Source: Alphaproteobacteria bacterium (GTDB lineage: Bacteria > Pseudomonadota > Alphaproteobacteria > JAEULC01). From it: a DNA stretch of 37,629 nucleotides. A model generated the notes under the pieces. The model was not told the origin of the DNA, did no database searches, and saw nothing but the letters and a program-made list of their open reading frames with translations. This document shows, piece after piece, positions 1-10,195 of this stretch. Where the stretch lies: assembly GCA_020846275.1 (NCBI GenBank), contig JADLEG010000142.1, positions 1-37,629 of the forward strand, read 5' to 3'. The position numbers and the translations under genes are program-made. Each line of letters begins with the position of its first letter. The stretch's first letter is position 1.

Positions 1-1121
1 ACCTGGCCGCGTCGATGACCCTCGACATGGGCAACACCGACAAGCTCAGCTCCTTCCGCCAGGAGCTCGACCGCATGGGCATCAAGCTGCTGCCGCCCGA
101 CGTCAACCGGTCGAGCTGGGACTTCGCCGTCGAGAGCGGGCCGGACGGAAAAGCCGCGATCCGCTACGCGCTCGCGGCGATCCGCAACGTCGGCGGCAAG
201 GCGATGCGCGACCTGGTGGCCGAGCGCGCGGCCAACGGCCCGTTCCGCGGGCTGTTCGATCTCGCGCAGCGCCTCGACGGCAAGGTGTTGAACAAGCGCA
301 TGCTGGAAAGCCTCGCCGCGGCCGGCGCCTTCGACCAGTTTGTCGCCAACCGGGCCCAGGTGATGGCGGCGGCGGATCTCGTGCTGCGTCACGCCAGCGC
401 GGCGGCCAGCGAGCGCGGCAGCGGCCAGGCCAGCCTGTTCGGCGGCAAGGGCGAATTCGTCCAGCCGCCCTCCCTGCCGGCGGCGACGGAGTGGGGGCCG
501 CTCGACCGCCTGGCGAAGGAGTTCGAGGCCATCGGCTTCTACCTGTCGGCCCACCCGCTCGACGCCTACGGCAAGACGCTCGCCCGCCTGGGGGTGACCG
601 CGTTCGCCGATCTGCGCGAGCAGATGCGGATCAAGCGCAGCACGCGGTTCACGCTGGCCGGGATCGTGGCGGGCAAGCAGGAACGCACGTCCGCGCGCGG
701 CAACCGCTTCGCCTTCGTGCAGATGTCGGACCAGAGCGGGCTCTACGAGGCGACCATGTTCTCGGAAGTGCTGTCGTCCTCGCGCGAACTGCTCGTCGCC
801 GGCAACGCGCTGCTGGTCACCGCCGACGCGCAGTTGCAGGGCGACGACCTGCGCCTGACCGTGCAGTCCGTCCGCGCGCTCGACCAGGCCGCGGCGACGG
901 CGGCGGCCGGGCTGATGATCTTCCTGCGCGACCCCGCGCCGCTCAAGGGCCTCGACGGCATCCTCAAGCGCGACGCGAAGGGCCGGGGAACGATCAGCCT
1001 GCTGCTGGAGTTGCCGGACCGGGAGGTCGAGATGAAACTGCCGGGCGGCTTCCAGATCACGCCCCAGGTGCGCGCGGCGCTGAAGGCCCTGCCGGGCATC
1101 GTCGACGTGCGCGAGACCTGA
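1..1121 (+). CDS. dnaE: DNA polymerase III subunit alpha, C-terminal part (5' end outside window)
   Basis: This is the last 372 or so residues of the replicative polymerase alpha subunit, which extends DNA in the cytoplasm as part of the holoenzyme. The frame is open to the left edge, and the ATG at 15 is internal (it lies in an AASMTLDMGNTDKL-type stretch typical of the fingers region). Visible in order are a helix-hairpin-helix region (AIRNVGGKA near 169-198), a QASLF motif near 424-438 matching the internal beta-clamp binding motif, and an OB-fold (FTLAGIVAGKQERTSARG onward, about 649-860). It ends at TGA 1119-1121, 22 bases before the cyclase gene. In many alphaproteobacteria dnaE lies next to rpsB; here one gene intervenes. 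Identity is near certain; only the 5' two thirds are missing. Confidence 0.97.
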   Translation, partial: LAASMTLDMGNTDKLSSFRQELDRMGIKLLPPDVNRSSWDFAVESGPDGKAAIRYALAAIRNVGGKAMRDLVAERAANGPFRGLFDLAQRLDGKVLNKRMLESLAAAGAFDQFVANRAQVMAAADLVLRHASAAASERGSGQASLFGGKGEFVQPPSLPAATEWGPLDRLAKEFEAIGFYLSAHPLDAYGKTLARLGVTAFADLREQMRIKRSTRFTLAGIVAGKQERTSARGNRFAFVQMSDQSGLYEATMFSEVLSSSRELLVAGNALLVTADAQLQGDDLRLTVQSVRALDQAAATAAAGLMIFLRDPAPLKGLDGILKRDAKGRGTISLLLELPDREVEMKLPGGFQITPQVRAALKALPGIVDVRET

Positions 1122-1143
1122 GCCGCGCATTAGAATCGCGCCC

Positions 1144-2826
1144 GTGTCCCAGGAACAGATCAAGCGGCGGCTGCTCACCATCCTCGCGGCCGACGTGGCG
1201 GGGTTCAGCCTCCTCGTCGCCGACGACGAGGAGGGCACGCTGCGCCGCCTCAACACCTGCCTGGTCGAATTCACCCAGTTGATCGCGCGGCATGACGGGC
1301 GGCTGGTGAAGACCGCGGGCGACGGGCTCCTGGCGTCGTTCGAGAGCCCTGTGGAGGCACTGCGCTGCGCCATCTCCCTGCAGCGCTCGATGGCCGAGCG
1401 TAACAACGCCCAGCCGCGCATGGGGCGCCTGCGGTTCCGCGTCGGGCTCAACCTGGGCGACGTGGTGGTGCAGGGCGGCGACCTCTTGGGCGACGGCGTA
1501 AACGTGGCCGCGCGGCTCGAGGCCATCGCCGATCCGGGCGGCATCTGCCTGTCGGCCTCGGTCTACGAGCACGTCGTCGGCAAGATCGACGGCCGGCTCG
1601 AGGATCTAGGCGAGTTGGACCTGCGCCATATTCCCCGGCCGGTGCGCGCCTACCGCGTCGCGGGCTTGGGCGAGCCGGCGCCGCCGGAGGCCCCGCTGGT
1701 AGCGGACGTGGCCGAGCCCTCCGAGCCCATGCTGGAGCGCCGCGCTGTTCCGGCGGGCGATCTGGTTGCAGACGGCGAAGCGACGTTCGGCGCGCAGCCC
1801 GCGCGCCGGCGCTTCTCGATCCTCGGCGTTTCCCTGACGCTCGCGGCGCTGGTGGGCGCGGTCGCCATCTATTTCGTGCTGACCAAGACCTCGCCCCCGA
1901 AGGCGCCGCCGCCCGCTCCGCAAGCCGCCGTGCCGGCACCCGCGCCTGCACCGGCGCCGTCGGCGCAGCCCGCGCCGACGCTGGCGCTGCCCAGCCTGTT
2001 CACCGATCCCCCGGCCAAGCGCTTCGCCGCCGACCAGGTGCCGTTCGTCAGCGACGCGATCCGCGAGCGGCTGCGGGCGGAATACGTGCCGGCTGCCGGC
2101 GCCAAGGCGCTGGCGATCTCGCGCTCCGCCGGAAGCGCCTGGTACGTCCAGGCGCAGCCCTCGGACGAGGAGGCGGGCCGTCGCGCGCTCGAATCCTGCC
2201 GGCGCAGCGCGCCCGAGCCCTGCGATCTCTACGCGGTCGGCGATCGCCTGGTTTGGGAGCGCTCGCCGCCGCCGATGCCGGGCCGGCCCTTCGTGCCGCC
2301 GGCGGCCGAGCGCTTCACCCTGCCGTTCGATTCAAGCCGCGTCCCCCTGGCCGGGCCCGGCATGCGCGACCGGCTGCGCGGCGAGTACGAACCGGCCGCG
2401 GCGGCCAAGGCCGTGGCGATCGCGCGCACCGGCACGGTCGGCATCGCCACCCGCCGCGCCAGCGAGGACGAGGCGGTCCGCTCGGCGCTGGAATTCTGCG
2501 GCGACATGGCCGGCAGCGCCTGCGCGATCCTTTCGATCGACGACAGCTTCGTCACCCCGATCCCCACAACCTCGACCGTGGTCGGCGTGTTCGATCCGAC
2601 GGCGCTGCCGCTTCCGCCCGCCGACCGCGAGCGCCTGGCGCAGGCCTATGCCGGCCGGGGCGGGTGGAAGGCCCTGGCCCTGGGGCGCAACGGCCGGGTC
2701 GGCATCGCGGCCCGGCGCGACAGCGAGGAAGGCGCGGTTGCCGACGCGCTCAGCGAATGCCGCGCCGCCGGGGGCCAGGACTGCATCGTCCAGGCGATCG
2801 GGATTTTCACGGTCCTGGGGCGGTAA
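1144..2826 (+). CDS. Membrane-bound class III adenylate/guanylate cyclase with three periplasmic Cys-pair repeats
   Basis: A 560-residue protein predicted to make cAMP or cGMP. The catalytic domain (about 5-172) has the metal-binding aspartates in AADVAGFS (Asp17) and KTAGDG (Asp60) and the [11 protein letters not shown] segment near 115-125. One transmembrane helix follows (about 224-246), then a Pro/Ala-rich linker (about 250-285), then three tandem repeats (about 292-370, 390-469, 482-558). Each repeat carries a conserved A-K-A-(L/V)-A-I type strand and a C-X7-C pair (Cys352/360, 452/460, 539/547), resembling DUF4189-type modules. By topology the cyclase is cytoplasmic and the repeats periplasmic, where the Cys pairs could form disulfides. 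The start is GTG 1144; no convincing ribosome binding site precedes it. The nucleotide made and the signal sensed are not known. Confidence 0.85.
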   Translation: MSQEQIKRRLLTILAADVAGFSLLVADDEEGTLRRLNTCLVEFTQLIARHDGRLVKTAGDGLLASFESPVEALRCAISLQRSMAERNNAQPRMGRLRFRVGLNLGDVVVQGGDLLGDGVNVAARLEAIADPGGICLSASVYEHVVGKIDGRLEDLGELDLRHIPRPVRAYRVAGLGEPAPPEAPLVADVAEPSEPMLERRAVPAGDLVADGEATFGAQPARRRFSILGVSLTLAALVGAVAIYFVLTKTSPPKAPPPAPQAAVPAPAPAPAPSAQPAPTLALPSLFTDPPAKRFAADQVPFVSDAIRERLRAEYVPAAGAKALAISRSAGSAWYVQAQPSDEEAGRRALESCRRSAPEPCDLYAVGDRLVWERSPPPMPGRPFVPPAAERFTLPFDSSRVPLAGPGMRDRLRGEYEPAAAAKAVAIARTGTVGIATRRASEDEAVRSALEFCGDMAGSACAILSIDDSFVTPIPTTSTVVGVFDPTALPLPPADRERLAQAYAGRGGWKALALGRNGRVGIAARRDSEEGAVADALSECRAAGGQDCIVQAIGIFTVLGR

Positions 2827-3011
2827 ATCGGGCCTTTGGCCCGCCGCAGGCCTTGCCAAACCGGCCGCCAGCGGCTATCACCCCCACCACTTCGCACGCG
2901 GGTCTTGCGGCCACGGGAGTTCCGGCGGTCGCTCCGGTGCTGAATCAAGGGCTTAGTCCCTGGTTTGGCGTTACCCGCGGAGGCACCAACCGGAGAATGG
3001 AGTCCCAAGGC

Positions 3012-3842
3012 ATGACCATGCCGACCTTTTCGCTGCGCCAGCTTCTGGAAGCCGGCGTCCATTTCGGCCACCACACCCGCCGCTGGAACCCGCGCATGGC
3101 GCCGTACATCTTCGGCGTGCGCAACGGCGTGCACATCATCGACCTGGAGCAGACGGCGCCGCTGCTGCATCGGGCGCTCCAGGCCGTGCGCGAGGTCGTC
3201 GCCGGCGGCGGCCGCGTGCTGTTCGTCGGCACCAAGCGCCAGGCCTCGGACAAGATCGCCGAGGCGGCCAAGCGCTGCGGCCAGTACTACGTCAACCACC
3301 GCTGGCTCGGCGGCATGCTGACCAACTGGAAGACCATCTCGCAGTCGATCAAGCGGCTGCGCGACCTGGACGAGCGCCTGGGCGGCCAGGTCGAAGGCCT
3401 GACGAAGAAGGAACTGCTCAACCTGACGCGCGAGCGCGACAAGCTGGAGCGCGCGCTGGGCGGCATCAAGGAGATGGGCGGGCTGCCCGACATCCTGTTC
3501 GTGATCGACACGCTGAAGGAAGACATCGCCATCACCGAGGCGCGCAAGCTGGCCGTCCCGGTGATCGCCGTGATCGACAGCAATTCCGACCCCGCCGGCA
3601 TCACGTTCCCGATCCCGGGCAACGACGACGCCATGCGGGCGATCGAACTCTACTGCGACCTGGTTGCCGACGCGGTGCTCGACGGGCTGCAGGCCGAGAT
3701 CATGCACACCGGCGGCGACGCCGGCGAGGCGGAACAGGGCCCGGCCGAAAGCGTTGTCGCGGAGGCCCCGGCGGGCGGTCCGGCCTCGATGGCCGAAGCC
3801 GTTGCCAGCGGCGAGGCGGACGGGACCCGGCCGCAAGCCTGA
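3012..3842 (+). CDS. rpsB: 30S ribosomal protein S2
   Basis: Small-subunit ribosomal protein S2, about 276 residues. The N-terminus ([20 protein letters not shown]), the central [13 protein letters not shown] and the [15 protein letters not shown] region are classic S2. The C-terminal 45 or so residues are a Glu/Ala/Gly-rich tail common in alphaproteobacterial S2. Three in-frame ATGs lie at 2997, 3012 and 3018. I chose 3012 because GGAG at 2999-3002 sits 9 bases upstream; 3018 has AAGG at 3007-3010 and is nearly as good. The 185 bases between the cyclase gene and rpsB probably hold the promoter and leader of the translation cluster, but I could not pick a convincing -35/-10 pair there. Confidence 0.96.
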   Translation: MTMPTFSLRQLLEAGVHFGHHTRRWNPRMAPYIFGVRNGVHIIDLEQTAPLLHRALQAVREVVAGGGRVLFVGTKRQASDKIAEAAKRCGQYYVNHRWLGGMLTNWKTISQSIKRLRDLDERLGGQVEGLTKKELLNLTRERDKLERALGGIKEMGGLPDILFVIDTLKEDIAITEARKLAVPVIAVIDSNSDPAGITFPIPGNDDAMRAIELYCDLVADAVLDGLQAEIMHTGGDAGEAEQGPAESVVAEAPAGGPASMAEAVASGEADGTRPQA

Positions 3843-3887
3843 GCGTCGGGTTTGCGGTGAACGCCCGCCAAACTATTGTCGAATTGC

Positions 3888-3904
3888 CCGTCCACTAAGG
3901 ACGG
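3888..3904. other. Short hairpin between rpsB and tsf
   Basis: A perfect 6-bp stem (CCGTCC / GGACGG) with an ACTAA loop lies 24 bases upstream of the tsf start. There is no T-run after it, so it does not look like a full intrinsic terminator. A weak promoter-like pair (TTGCGG 3852-3857, 16-base spacer, TATTGT 3874-3879) precedes it. The hairpin could tune tsf expression relative to rpsB or be incidental. Confidence 0.35.
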
Positions 3905-3927
3905 CGTCCAACCCTGGGGTTTCGGAC

Positions 3928-4833
3928 ATGGCTGAGATCACCGCGGCGCTGGTCAAGGAACTGCGCGAGAAGACCGGCGCGGGCATGATGGATTGCAAGA
4001 AGGCGCTTACCGAGACGAAGGGCGCCTTCGAGGACGCGGTCGACTGGCTGCGCAAGAAGGGCCTGTCGGCCGCCGCCAAGAAGTCCGGCCGCGTCGCGGC
4101 CGAAGGCCTCGTGGGCGTCGTGGCCGAGGGCAAGTCCGGCGCCATGGTCGAGATCAACGCCGAGACCGACTTCGTCGGGCGCAACGAGGAGTTCCAGGGC
4201 TTCGTCGCCGCGATGGCGAAGCACGTGCTCGCCAAGGGCGACGACGTCGAGGCGCTGAAGGCGGCCAAGGGCGGCGAGCTGACGAACCTGATCGCCAAGA
4301 TCGGCGAGAACATGGCGATCCGCCGCGCCAAGCGCCTGACCGTCGCCAATGGCCTGGTCGCCGGCTACATCCACAATCAGGTGGCGCCCGGCCTCGGCAA
4401 GATCGGCGTGCTGGTGGCGCTGGAATCCGCCGCGCCGGCCGACAAGCTGGCGGCGCTGGGCAAGCAGCTTACGATGCATATCGCGGCGGCAAAGCCCGAG
4501 GCGCTGACCACCGCCGAGGTCGACCCCGCCAAGCTGGAGCGCGAGCGCAACGTGCTGGCCGACCAGGCGCGGGCCTCCGGCAAGCCAGAGGCGATCATCG
4601 CCAAGATGGTCGAAGGCCGGCTGCGCAAGTACTACGAAGAGGTCGTGCTGATGGAGCAGACCTCCGTGCTCGACAACGAGACCAAGATTGCCAAGGTGGT
4701 CGAGGCCGCCGGCAAGGAGATGGGCGCGCCGGTCAAGATCGCCGGCTTTGCGCGCTTCGCGCTGGGCGAGGGTATCGAGAAGGCCGCGACCGATTTCGCC
4801 GCCGAGGTCGCCGCTGCGGTAAAGACGGCTTAA
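3928..4833 (+). CDS. tsf: Translation elongation factor Ts
   Basis: A 301-residue guanine nucleotide exchange factor that regenerates EF-Tu-GTP in the cytoplasm. The N-terminal UBA-like domain has the EF-Ts signature [16 protein letters not shown] (about 12-27), followed by the core containing [15 protein letters not shown]. Length is normal for the family. The ATG at 3928 is the natural start, giving [13 protein letters not shown]. It lies 85 bases after rpsB, in the universal rpsB-tsf order, and is followed 34 bases later by pyrH. Confidence 0.97.
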   Translation: MAEITAALVKELREKTGAGMMDCKKALTETKGAFEDAVDWLRKKGLSAAAKKSGRVAAEGLVGVVAEGKSGAMVEINAETDFVGRNEEFQGFVAAMAKHVLAKGDDVEALKAAKGGELTNLIAKIGENMAIRRAKRLTVANGLVAGYIHNQVAPGLGKIGVLVALESAAPADKLAALGKQLTMHIAAAKPEALTTAEVDPAKLERERNVLADQARASGKPEAIIAKMVEGRLRKYYEEVVLMEQTSVLDNETKIAKVVEAAGKEMGAPVKIAGFARFALGEGIEKAATDFAAEVAAAVKTA

Positions 4834-4867
4834 GGCCGGCGCGGGCGCGGGGCGGGAGCAGCAAGCG

Positions 4868-5587
4868 ATGGCCGACCCGCTCTACCGCCGCGTGCTGCTG
4901 AAGATCTCGGGCGAGGCCCTGATGGGCACCCAGGACTATGGCCTTGACCCGGCCATGGTCGATCGCATCGCCGGCGAGATAAAGAGCGTCCACGCGCTGG
5001 GCGGGCAGGTCGCCCTGGTGATCGGCGGCGGCAACATCTTCCGCGGCCTGTCCGGGACCGCGACCGGCATGGAACGCGCGACGGCCGACTACATGGGCAT
5101 GCTGGCCACCGTGATCAATTCGCTGGCGATGCAGGCGGCGCTCGAGCGGCTCCAGGTCCCCACCCGGGTGCTGTCCGCCCTGCCGATTTCGGCCGTGTGC
5201 GAGCCCTATATCCGCCGGCGCGCGGTGCGGCACATGGAAAAGAACCGCGTCGTCATCTTCGCCGCCGGCACCGGCAACCCCTTCTTCACCACGGACACGG
5301 CCGCCGCGCTGCGAGCCTCGGAGATGGGTTGCGAGGTGCTGCTGAAGGCGACCAAGGTGGACGGCGTCTACAGCGCCGACCCGATGAAGGTGCCAGACGC
5401 CCGGCGATACGAGCGGTTGAATTACATGGAGGTCTTATCGCGCGACCTTAAGGTGATGGACGCGGCGGCCATTTCCTTGGCGCGGGAAAACCGGATTCCG
5501 ATTCTGGTATTCTCGATCTTCGAGCCGGGTGCGTTCGCCGAGGTCGTGTCGGGCCGCGGTCGCTTCACCATGATCTGCGACGCGTGA
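4868..5587 (+). CDS. pyrH: UMP kinase
   Basis: A 239-residue bacterial-type uridylate kinase of the amino acid kinase family; it phosphorylates UMP to UDP using ATP in the cytoplasm. The sequence has the N-terminal [13 protein letters not shown] motif, the [10 protein letters not shown] glycine loop, [13 protein letters not shown] for UMP binding and [13 protein letters not shown] near the nucleotide site. A purine-rich stretch (GGGAGCAG) precedes the ATG at 4868. It sits between tsf and frr, as in most bacteria. Confidence 0.97.
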   Translation: MADPLYRRVLLKISGEALMGTQDYGLDPAMVDRIAGEIKSVHALGGQVALVIGGGNIFRGLSGTATGMERATADYMGMLATVINSLAMQAALERLQVPTRVLSALPISAVCEPYIRRRAVRHMEKNRVVIFAAGTGNPFFTTDTAAALRASEMGCEVLLKATKVDGVYSADPMKVPDARRYERLNYMEVLSRDLKVMDAAAISLARENRIPILVFSIFEPGAFAEVVSGRGRFTMICDA

Positions 5588-5621
5588 GTCGGTTCGCTAC
5601 AAGGGGAGGAGGCCGGCAACG

Positions 5622-6179
5622 GTGAACAAGCCTGAGATCGTGGAAATCGGCAAGCGGATGGACGGCGCGCTCGAGGCGCTGCGCAAGGAACTGGCGGGAT
5701 TGCGAACGGGACGGGCCTCGACCAACCTCCTGGACCCGGTAATGGTCGATGCCTATGGGCAGCAGATGCATCTGAACCAGGTCGGCACGATTTCCGCGCC
5801 CGAGCCGCGCATGATCACCGTGACGGTCTGGGACAAGTCGATGGTCAAGGCGGTCGACCGCGCGATCCGCGAAGCCGGGCTGGGCCTGAACCCCCAGACC
5901 GAGGGCACCTTGATCCGCATACCGATGCCCGAGATGACCGAGGAGCGCCGCAAGGAACTGACGAAGGTCGCGCACAAATATGCGGAGCAGGCGCGGGTCG
6001 CGGTGCGCAACGTTCGCCGCGACGGCATGGAGCGACTGAAGAAGGAGGACAAGGCCGGCACGATCTCACAGGACGAGCATCGGCGGCTGTCGGACGAGGT
6101 GCAGTCCATGACGGACAAGCACATTGCCAAGATCGACGAGACCCTGGCCGCCAAGGAAAAGGAAATCCTGCAGGTCTGA
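5622..6179 (+). CDS. frr: Ribosome recycling factor
   Basis: A 185-residue ribosome recycling factor, which with EF-G splits the post-termination ribosome. It is recognised by [16 protein letters not shown] near the N-terminus, the domain II strands ([14 protein letters not shown]) and the long C-terminal helices with [19 protein letters not shown]. The start is GTG 5622, supported by a very strong ribosome binding site (AAGGGGAGGAGG, 5601-5612) 9 bases upstream. It lies 34 bases after pyrH and only 4 bases before uppS. Confidence 0.97.
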   Translation: MNKPEIVEIGKRMDGALEALRKELAGLRTGRASTNLLDPVMVDAYGQQMHLNQVGTISAPEPRMITVTVWDKSMVKAVDRAIREAGLGLNPQTEGTLIRIPMPEMTEERRKELTKVAHKYAEQARVAVRNVRRDGMERLKKEDKAGTISQDEHRRLSDEVQSMTDKHIAKIDETLAAKEKEILQV

Positions 6180-6183
6180 TGCG

Positions 6184-6921
<738 letters not shown>

Positions 6922-6925
6922 ACGG

Positions 6926-7768
6926 ATGACGGTCGCCTCGCCCGCCACGGGCGCAGCGCGCCGGACCGAGTTCGGCCTCAGGGTCGCGTCAAGCCTGGTG
7001 CTGGTCCCGGTCGCCCTGGCGGCGACTTATGGCGGCTATCCGTGGTTCGAGCTGATGCTGGCGGTGCTGGCGGCGGCGATGGCGTTCGAATGGGCCGAGA
7101 TGACGGCGGGGGTGCGTCCCGCGCGCCAGGCGGCGGCCATCGCGGCGGCGGCGCTGTTCTCGATCGTGCTTGCCGCGCACGGGCACGCGGCGGCGGTCGT
7201 GGGCGTGATCGCGCTGGCGTTCGTGGCCGCGCTTGCCCTGGGGGCGATCACGGGCGATTGGCGCAGCGCCTGGAAGGCGGGCGGGCTCGCCTATATAGCG
7301 CTGCCCTGCGCCAGCATGGTGTGGCTGCGCGAGTTGCCGGCAGGGCTGGACCTCGTGGTCTGGCTGATGGTGACGGTCTGGGGGACGGACATCGTCGCCT
7401 ATGCGGTTGGGCGCGGCGTCGGCGGCCCCCGGCTGGCGCCCCGCGTCAGCCCGGGCAAGACCTGGTCGGGCCTGATCGGCGGTATGCTCGGCGCGGGTAC
7501 GCTTTCCGCGCTACTGTGCGTCTGGCATGGGCTCGGCGCCGGCACGGCAGCCCAGGGTTTCGCGGCGGGCATGGTGCTGGCGGTCGTCGCGCAGGGCGGC
7601 GACCTGTTCGAGTCCGCGCTGAAGCGCCGGTATGGGCGCAAGGATTCGGGCCGGCTGATCCCCGGCCATGGCGGCGTTCTGGATCGGCTCGACGGCATGC
7701 TCGCCGCGGCGCCGGTGATGGCGGCCCTGGTGTGGCTGGTTGGAGGAGACCTTTCAGCATGGCGATGA
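6926..7768 (+). CDS. cdsA: Phosphatidate cytidylyltransferase (CDP-diacylglycerol synthase)
   Basis: A 280-residue inner-membrane enzyme converting phosphatidic acid and CTP into CDP-diacylglycerol, the precursor of phosphatidylglycerol, phosphatidylethanolamine and cardiolipin. There are several hydrophobic segments over the first 190 residues, then the family signature SPGKTWSGLIGG and, near the C-terminus, the diagnostic LFESALKRRYGRKDSG followed by PGHGGVLDRLDG, carrying the metal-binding aspartates. The start ATG 6926 is 4 bases after uppS. The last 10 bases overlap dxr. Confidence 0.95.
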   Translation: MTVASPATGAARRTEFGLRVASSLVLVPVALAATYGGYPWFELMLAVLAAAMAFEWAEMTAGVRPARQAAAIAAAALFSIVLAAHGHAAAVVGVIALAFVAALALGAITGDWRSAWKAGGLAYIALPCASMVWLRELPAGLDLVVWLMVTVWGTDIVAYAVGRGVGGPRLAPRVSPGKTWSGLIGGMLGAGTLSALLCVWHGLGAGTAAQGFAAGMVLAVVAQGGDLFESALKRRYGRKDSGRLIPGHGGVLDRLDGMLAAAPVMAALVWLVGGDLSAWR

Positions 7769-8955
7769 ACCGTGCCAACGGCGCGAGCGCGCCGCGCCGC
7801 ATCACGATCCTGGGCTCCACCGGCTCGGTCGGCACCAGCACGATCGACCTGATCGAGCGCAATCCCGGCGCCTTCGAGATCGAGGCGCTGACGGCGAACA
7901 AGAACGTCAAGCTGCTGGCGGAGCAGGCGCGCCGGTTGAAGCCGCAGCTCGCCGTCGTGGCCGACCCGTCGCTCTACAGCGCGCTCAAGCAGGCCCTGGC
8001 CGACACCAACATCGCCGTCGCGGCGGGTCCCGAGGCGCTGGTCGAGGCGGCCAAGCGGCCGGCAAGCTGGGTGATGTCGGCCATCGTCGGCGCCGCCGGG
8101 CTGAAGGCCACGCTGGCCGCGGTCGAGCGCGGGGCCTGCGTGGCGCTGGCCAACAAGGAGTCGCTGGTGTGCGCCGGCGACCTGATGACGGAGGCGGTCA
8201 AGCGCTTCGGCGCCACCTTGCTGCCGGTGGATTCCGAGCACAACGCCATCTTCCAGTGCTTCGAGTCCGACCAGCGCCGGTCGATCGAGAGGCTGATCCT
8301 GACCGCCTCGGGCGGGCCCTTCCGGACCCGCAAGCGCGAGGAATTGCGCGCGGTCACCCCGGCCCAGGCCGTCGCCCATCCGAATTGGGACATGGGCGCC
8401 AAGATCTCGGTTGATTCCGCGACCATGATGAACAAAGGGCTGGAGGTGATCGAAGCCTGCCACCTTTTTGCCATGCCGGAGGCCCAGATTGATGTGGTGG
8501 TACACCCCCAGTCGATCATCCACAGCATGGTGGCCTACGAAGATGGCTCCGTGCTGGCCCAGCTTGGCTCGCCGGACATGCGCACGCCGATTGCCTATAC
8601 TCTGGCTTGGCCGCACCGGATGGCAGCGCCCTCGGCGCGGCTCGACTTCGCGAAGATCGCGACGCTGACCTTTGAGCCGCCGGATCCCCTGCGGTTTCCG
8701 GCCTTGCGGCTGGCGCGGCAGGCATTGAAGGACGGCGGTACCGCGCCCACCGTGCTGAATGCGGCGAACGAGGTCGCGGTCTATGGTTTCCTGGAAGGGC
8801 GAGTTGGCTTCCTGGAGATTACCGATGTGGTTGAGGAAACGCTGGCGGCGATGCCGGCCGTTCCGATGACCAGTCTGGAACAGTTGAGCGCGGTGGACGC
8901 GGAGGCCCGGTCGATCGCCGCGCGCCGCGCGAAAGTGGTCGGCCGGCGCGCCTAA
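7759..8955 (+). CDS. dxr: 1-deoxy-D-xylulose 5-phosphate reductoisomerase
   Basis: A 398-residue NADPH-dependent enzyme that turns DXP into MEP, the committed step of the non-mevalonate isoprenoid pathway. The nucleotide-binding GSTGSVGTSTIDLI lies at about 19-32, the metal site in PVDSEHNAIFQ, and the flexible loop and substrate region in WDMGAKISVDSATMMNKGLE. The start is ATG 7759, inside the end of cdsA, with GGAGGAG at 7742-7748 ten bases upstream. A second ATG two codons later is possible but less well spaced. Its product pathway feeds uppS in the same run. Confidence 0.97.
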   Translation: MAMNRANGASAPRRITILGSTGSVGTSTIDLIERNPGAFEIEALTANKNVKLLAEQARRLKPQLAVVADPSLYSALKQALADTNIAVAAGPEALVEAAKRPASWVMSAIVGAAGLKATLAAVERGACVALANKESLVCAGDLMTEAVKRFGATLLPVDSEHNAIFQCFESDQRRSIERLILTASGGPFRTRKREELRAVTPAQAVAHPNWDMGAKISVDSATMMNKGLEVIEACHLFAMPEAQIDVVVHPQSIIHSMVAYEDGSVLAQLGSPDMRTPIAYTLAWPHRMAAPSARLDFAKIATLTFEPPDPLRFPALRLARQALKDGGTAPTVLNAANEVAVYGFLEGRVGFLEITDVVEETLAAMPAVPMTSLEQLSAVDAEARSIAARRAKVVGRRA

Positions 8956-9017
8956 AGAGGGCAGGGCACCGGCATGTACAGGCCGAATCATTAACGAATC
9001 GCAACGGAATCAGGACG

Positions 9018-10169
9018 ATGCTCGACAAACTGTTAGCGAAGCTTCAGGCGGCGCCCGACTATATTTTGCCGTTCCTGGTCATCCTGACGATCCTCGTATT
9101 CGTGCACGAGATGGGGCACTACCTCATCGCGCGCTACAACGGCGTCAGGGTGGAAGTGTTCTCGATCGGTTTTGGCCCGGAGCTGTTCGGCCGGAACGAC
9201 CGTCACGGGACACGCTGGAAATTCAGCATGATCCCGCTCGGCGGCTACGTGAAGATGTACGGCGAGGGCGACGACCACGAGCCGCCCGAGGAGACGGCAA
9301 AGCGCTACAAGGAGCGCGGCCTGGCCCCGCCGCGGTCGGAAGAATCTTTCCATAACAAGCGTGTAGGCCAGCGCGCCGCGATCGTCGCCGCGGGTCCCGC
9401 GGCCAATTATGTCTTCGCGGTCCTGATCTTCGCCGCGTTGTTCGTCAGCATCGGCCAGCGCGTCACGACGCCCGTCATTGGCGAGGTCATCGCCGGCAGC
9501 GTGGCGGAAAAGGCCGGCTTCCGGGTTGGCGACACGATCGTCGGCATCGACGACCAGCAGATCACGCGGTTCGAGCAGATCATCGGCATCGTCCAGCTGC
9601 ATCCCGGCGTGCCGATGAAGTTCGTCGTCGCCCGCGACGGCGCCGAGCGCACGCTCGACGTGACGCCGGTCAAGGAGGAGACCACCGACGCCTTCGGCAA
9701 CGTCCACAGCGTGGGGCGGATCGGCCTCAAGCCCGACAATATCGGCCGGATGGTGCAGCACGGGCCGGTGGGGGCGATCTACGAGGCCGGCAAGGAGACG
9801 CTTGCCATCACCTGGGGATCCCTGACCGCCATCGGCCAGATGATCGCGGGCACCCGCAATTCAAACGAACTGGGCGGTCCCGTAATGATCGCCAAGTATT
9901 CCGGCGACATCTGGAAATTGGACGCCACGTCGATCCTGTGGTTCATGGCGAACCTCTCGATCAGCCTCGGCCTGATCAATCTGTTTCCCGTCCCAATGCT
10001 CGACGGCGGTCACCTTCTGTTCTATGCCTACGAGGCGGCGCGGGGTCGTCCTCTTGGCGCCCGTCTGCAGGAATATGGTTTCCGGATTGGACTTGCTCTG
10101 GTAATAGGGCTCCTGGTCTTCGCCACCTGGAACGATTTGCGTAAGGTATTCCAGGGCGTTATCACTTGA
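9018..10169 (+). CDS. rseP: RIP metalloprotease RseP (site-2 protease)
   Basis: A 383-residue inner-membrane zinc protease that cleaves anti-sigma factors and leftover signal peptides within the membrane. The zinc motif HEMGH (His30, Glu31, His34) lies in the first helix, a PDZ domain covers roughly residues 145-220 (GSVAEKAGFRVGDTIVGI), and the third motif LFPVPMLDGGHL is near residue 325. It is preceded by 62 non-coding bases and followed by bamA, which fits its place in the envelope-assembly cluster. Confidence 0.96.
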   Translation: MLDKLLAKLQAAPDYILPFLVILTILVFVHEMGHYLIARYNGVRVEVFSIGFGPELFGRNDRHGTRWKFSMIPLGGYVKMYGEGDDHEPPEETAKRYKERGLAPPRSEESFHNKRVGQRAAIVAAGPAANYVFAVLIFAALFVSIGQRVTTPVIGEVIAGSVAEKAGFRVGDTIVGIDDQQITRFEQIIGIVQLHPGVPMKFVVARDGAERTLDVTPVKEETTDAFGNVHSVGRIGLKPDNIGRMVQHGPVGAIYEAGKETLAITWGSLTAIGQMIAGTRNSNELGGPVMIAKYSGDIWKLDATSILWFMANLSISLGLINLFPVPMLDGGHLLFYAYEAARGRPLGARLQEYGFRIGLALVIGLLVFATWNDLRKVFQGVIT

Positions 10170-10195
10170 CCATCCGGTTCGGAGGTCGCGCGGTC

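Noticed and set aside
2646..3836. Minus-strand frame opposite rpsB (396 codons)
   Set aside because: Shadow of rpsB and the end of the cyclase gene; no ribosome binding site or recognisable domain.
10166..10195. TTG start for bamA overlapping the rseP stop
   Set aside because: No ribosome binding site, whereas GTG 10196 has GGAGG at ideal spacing and gives a normal signal peptide.
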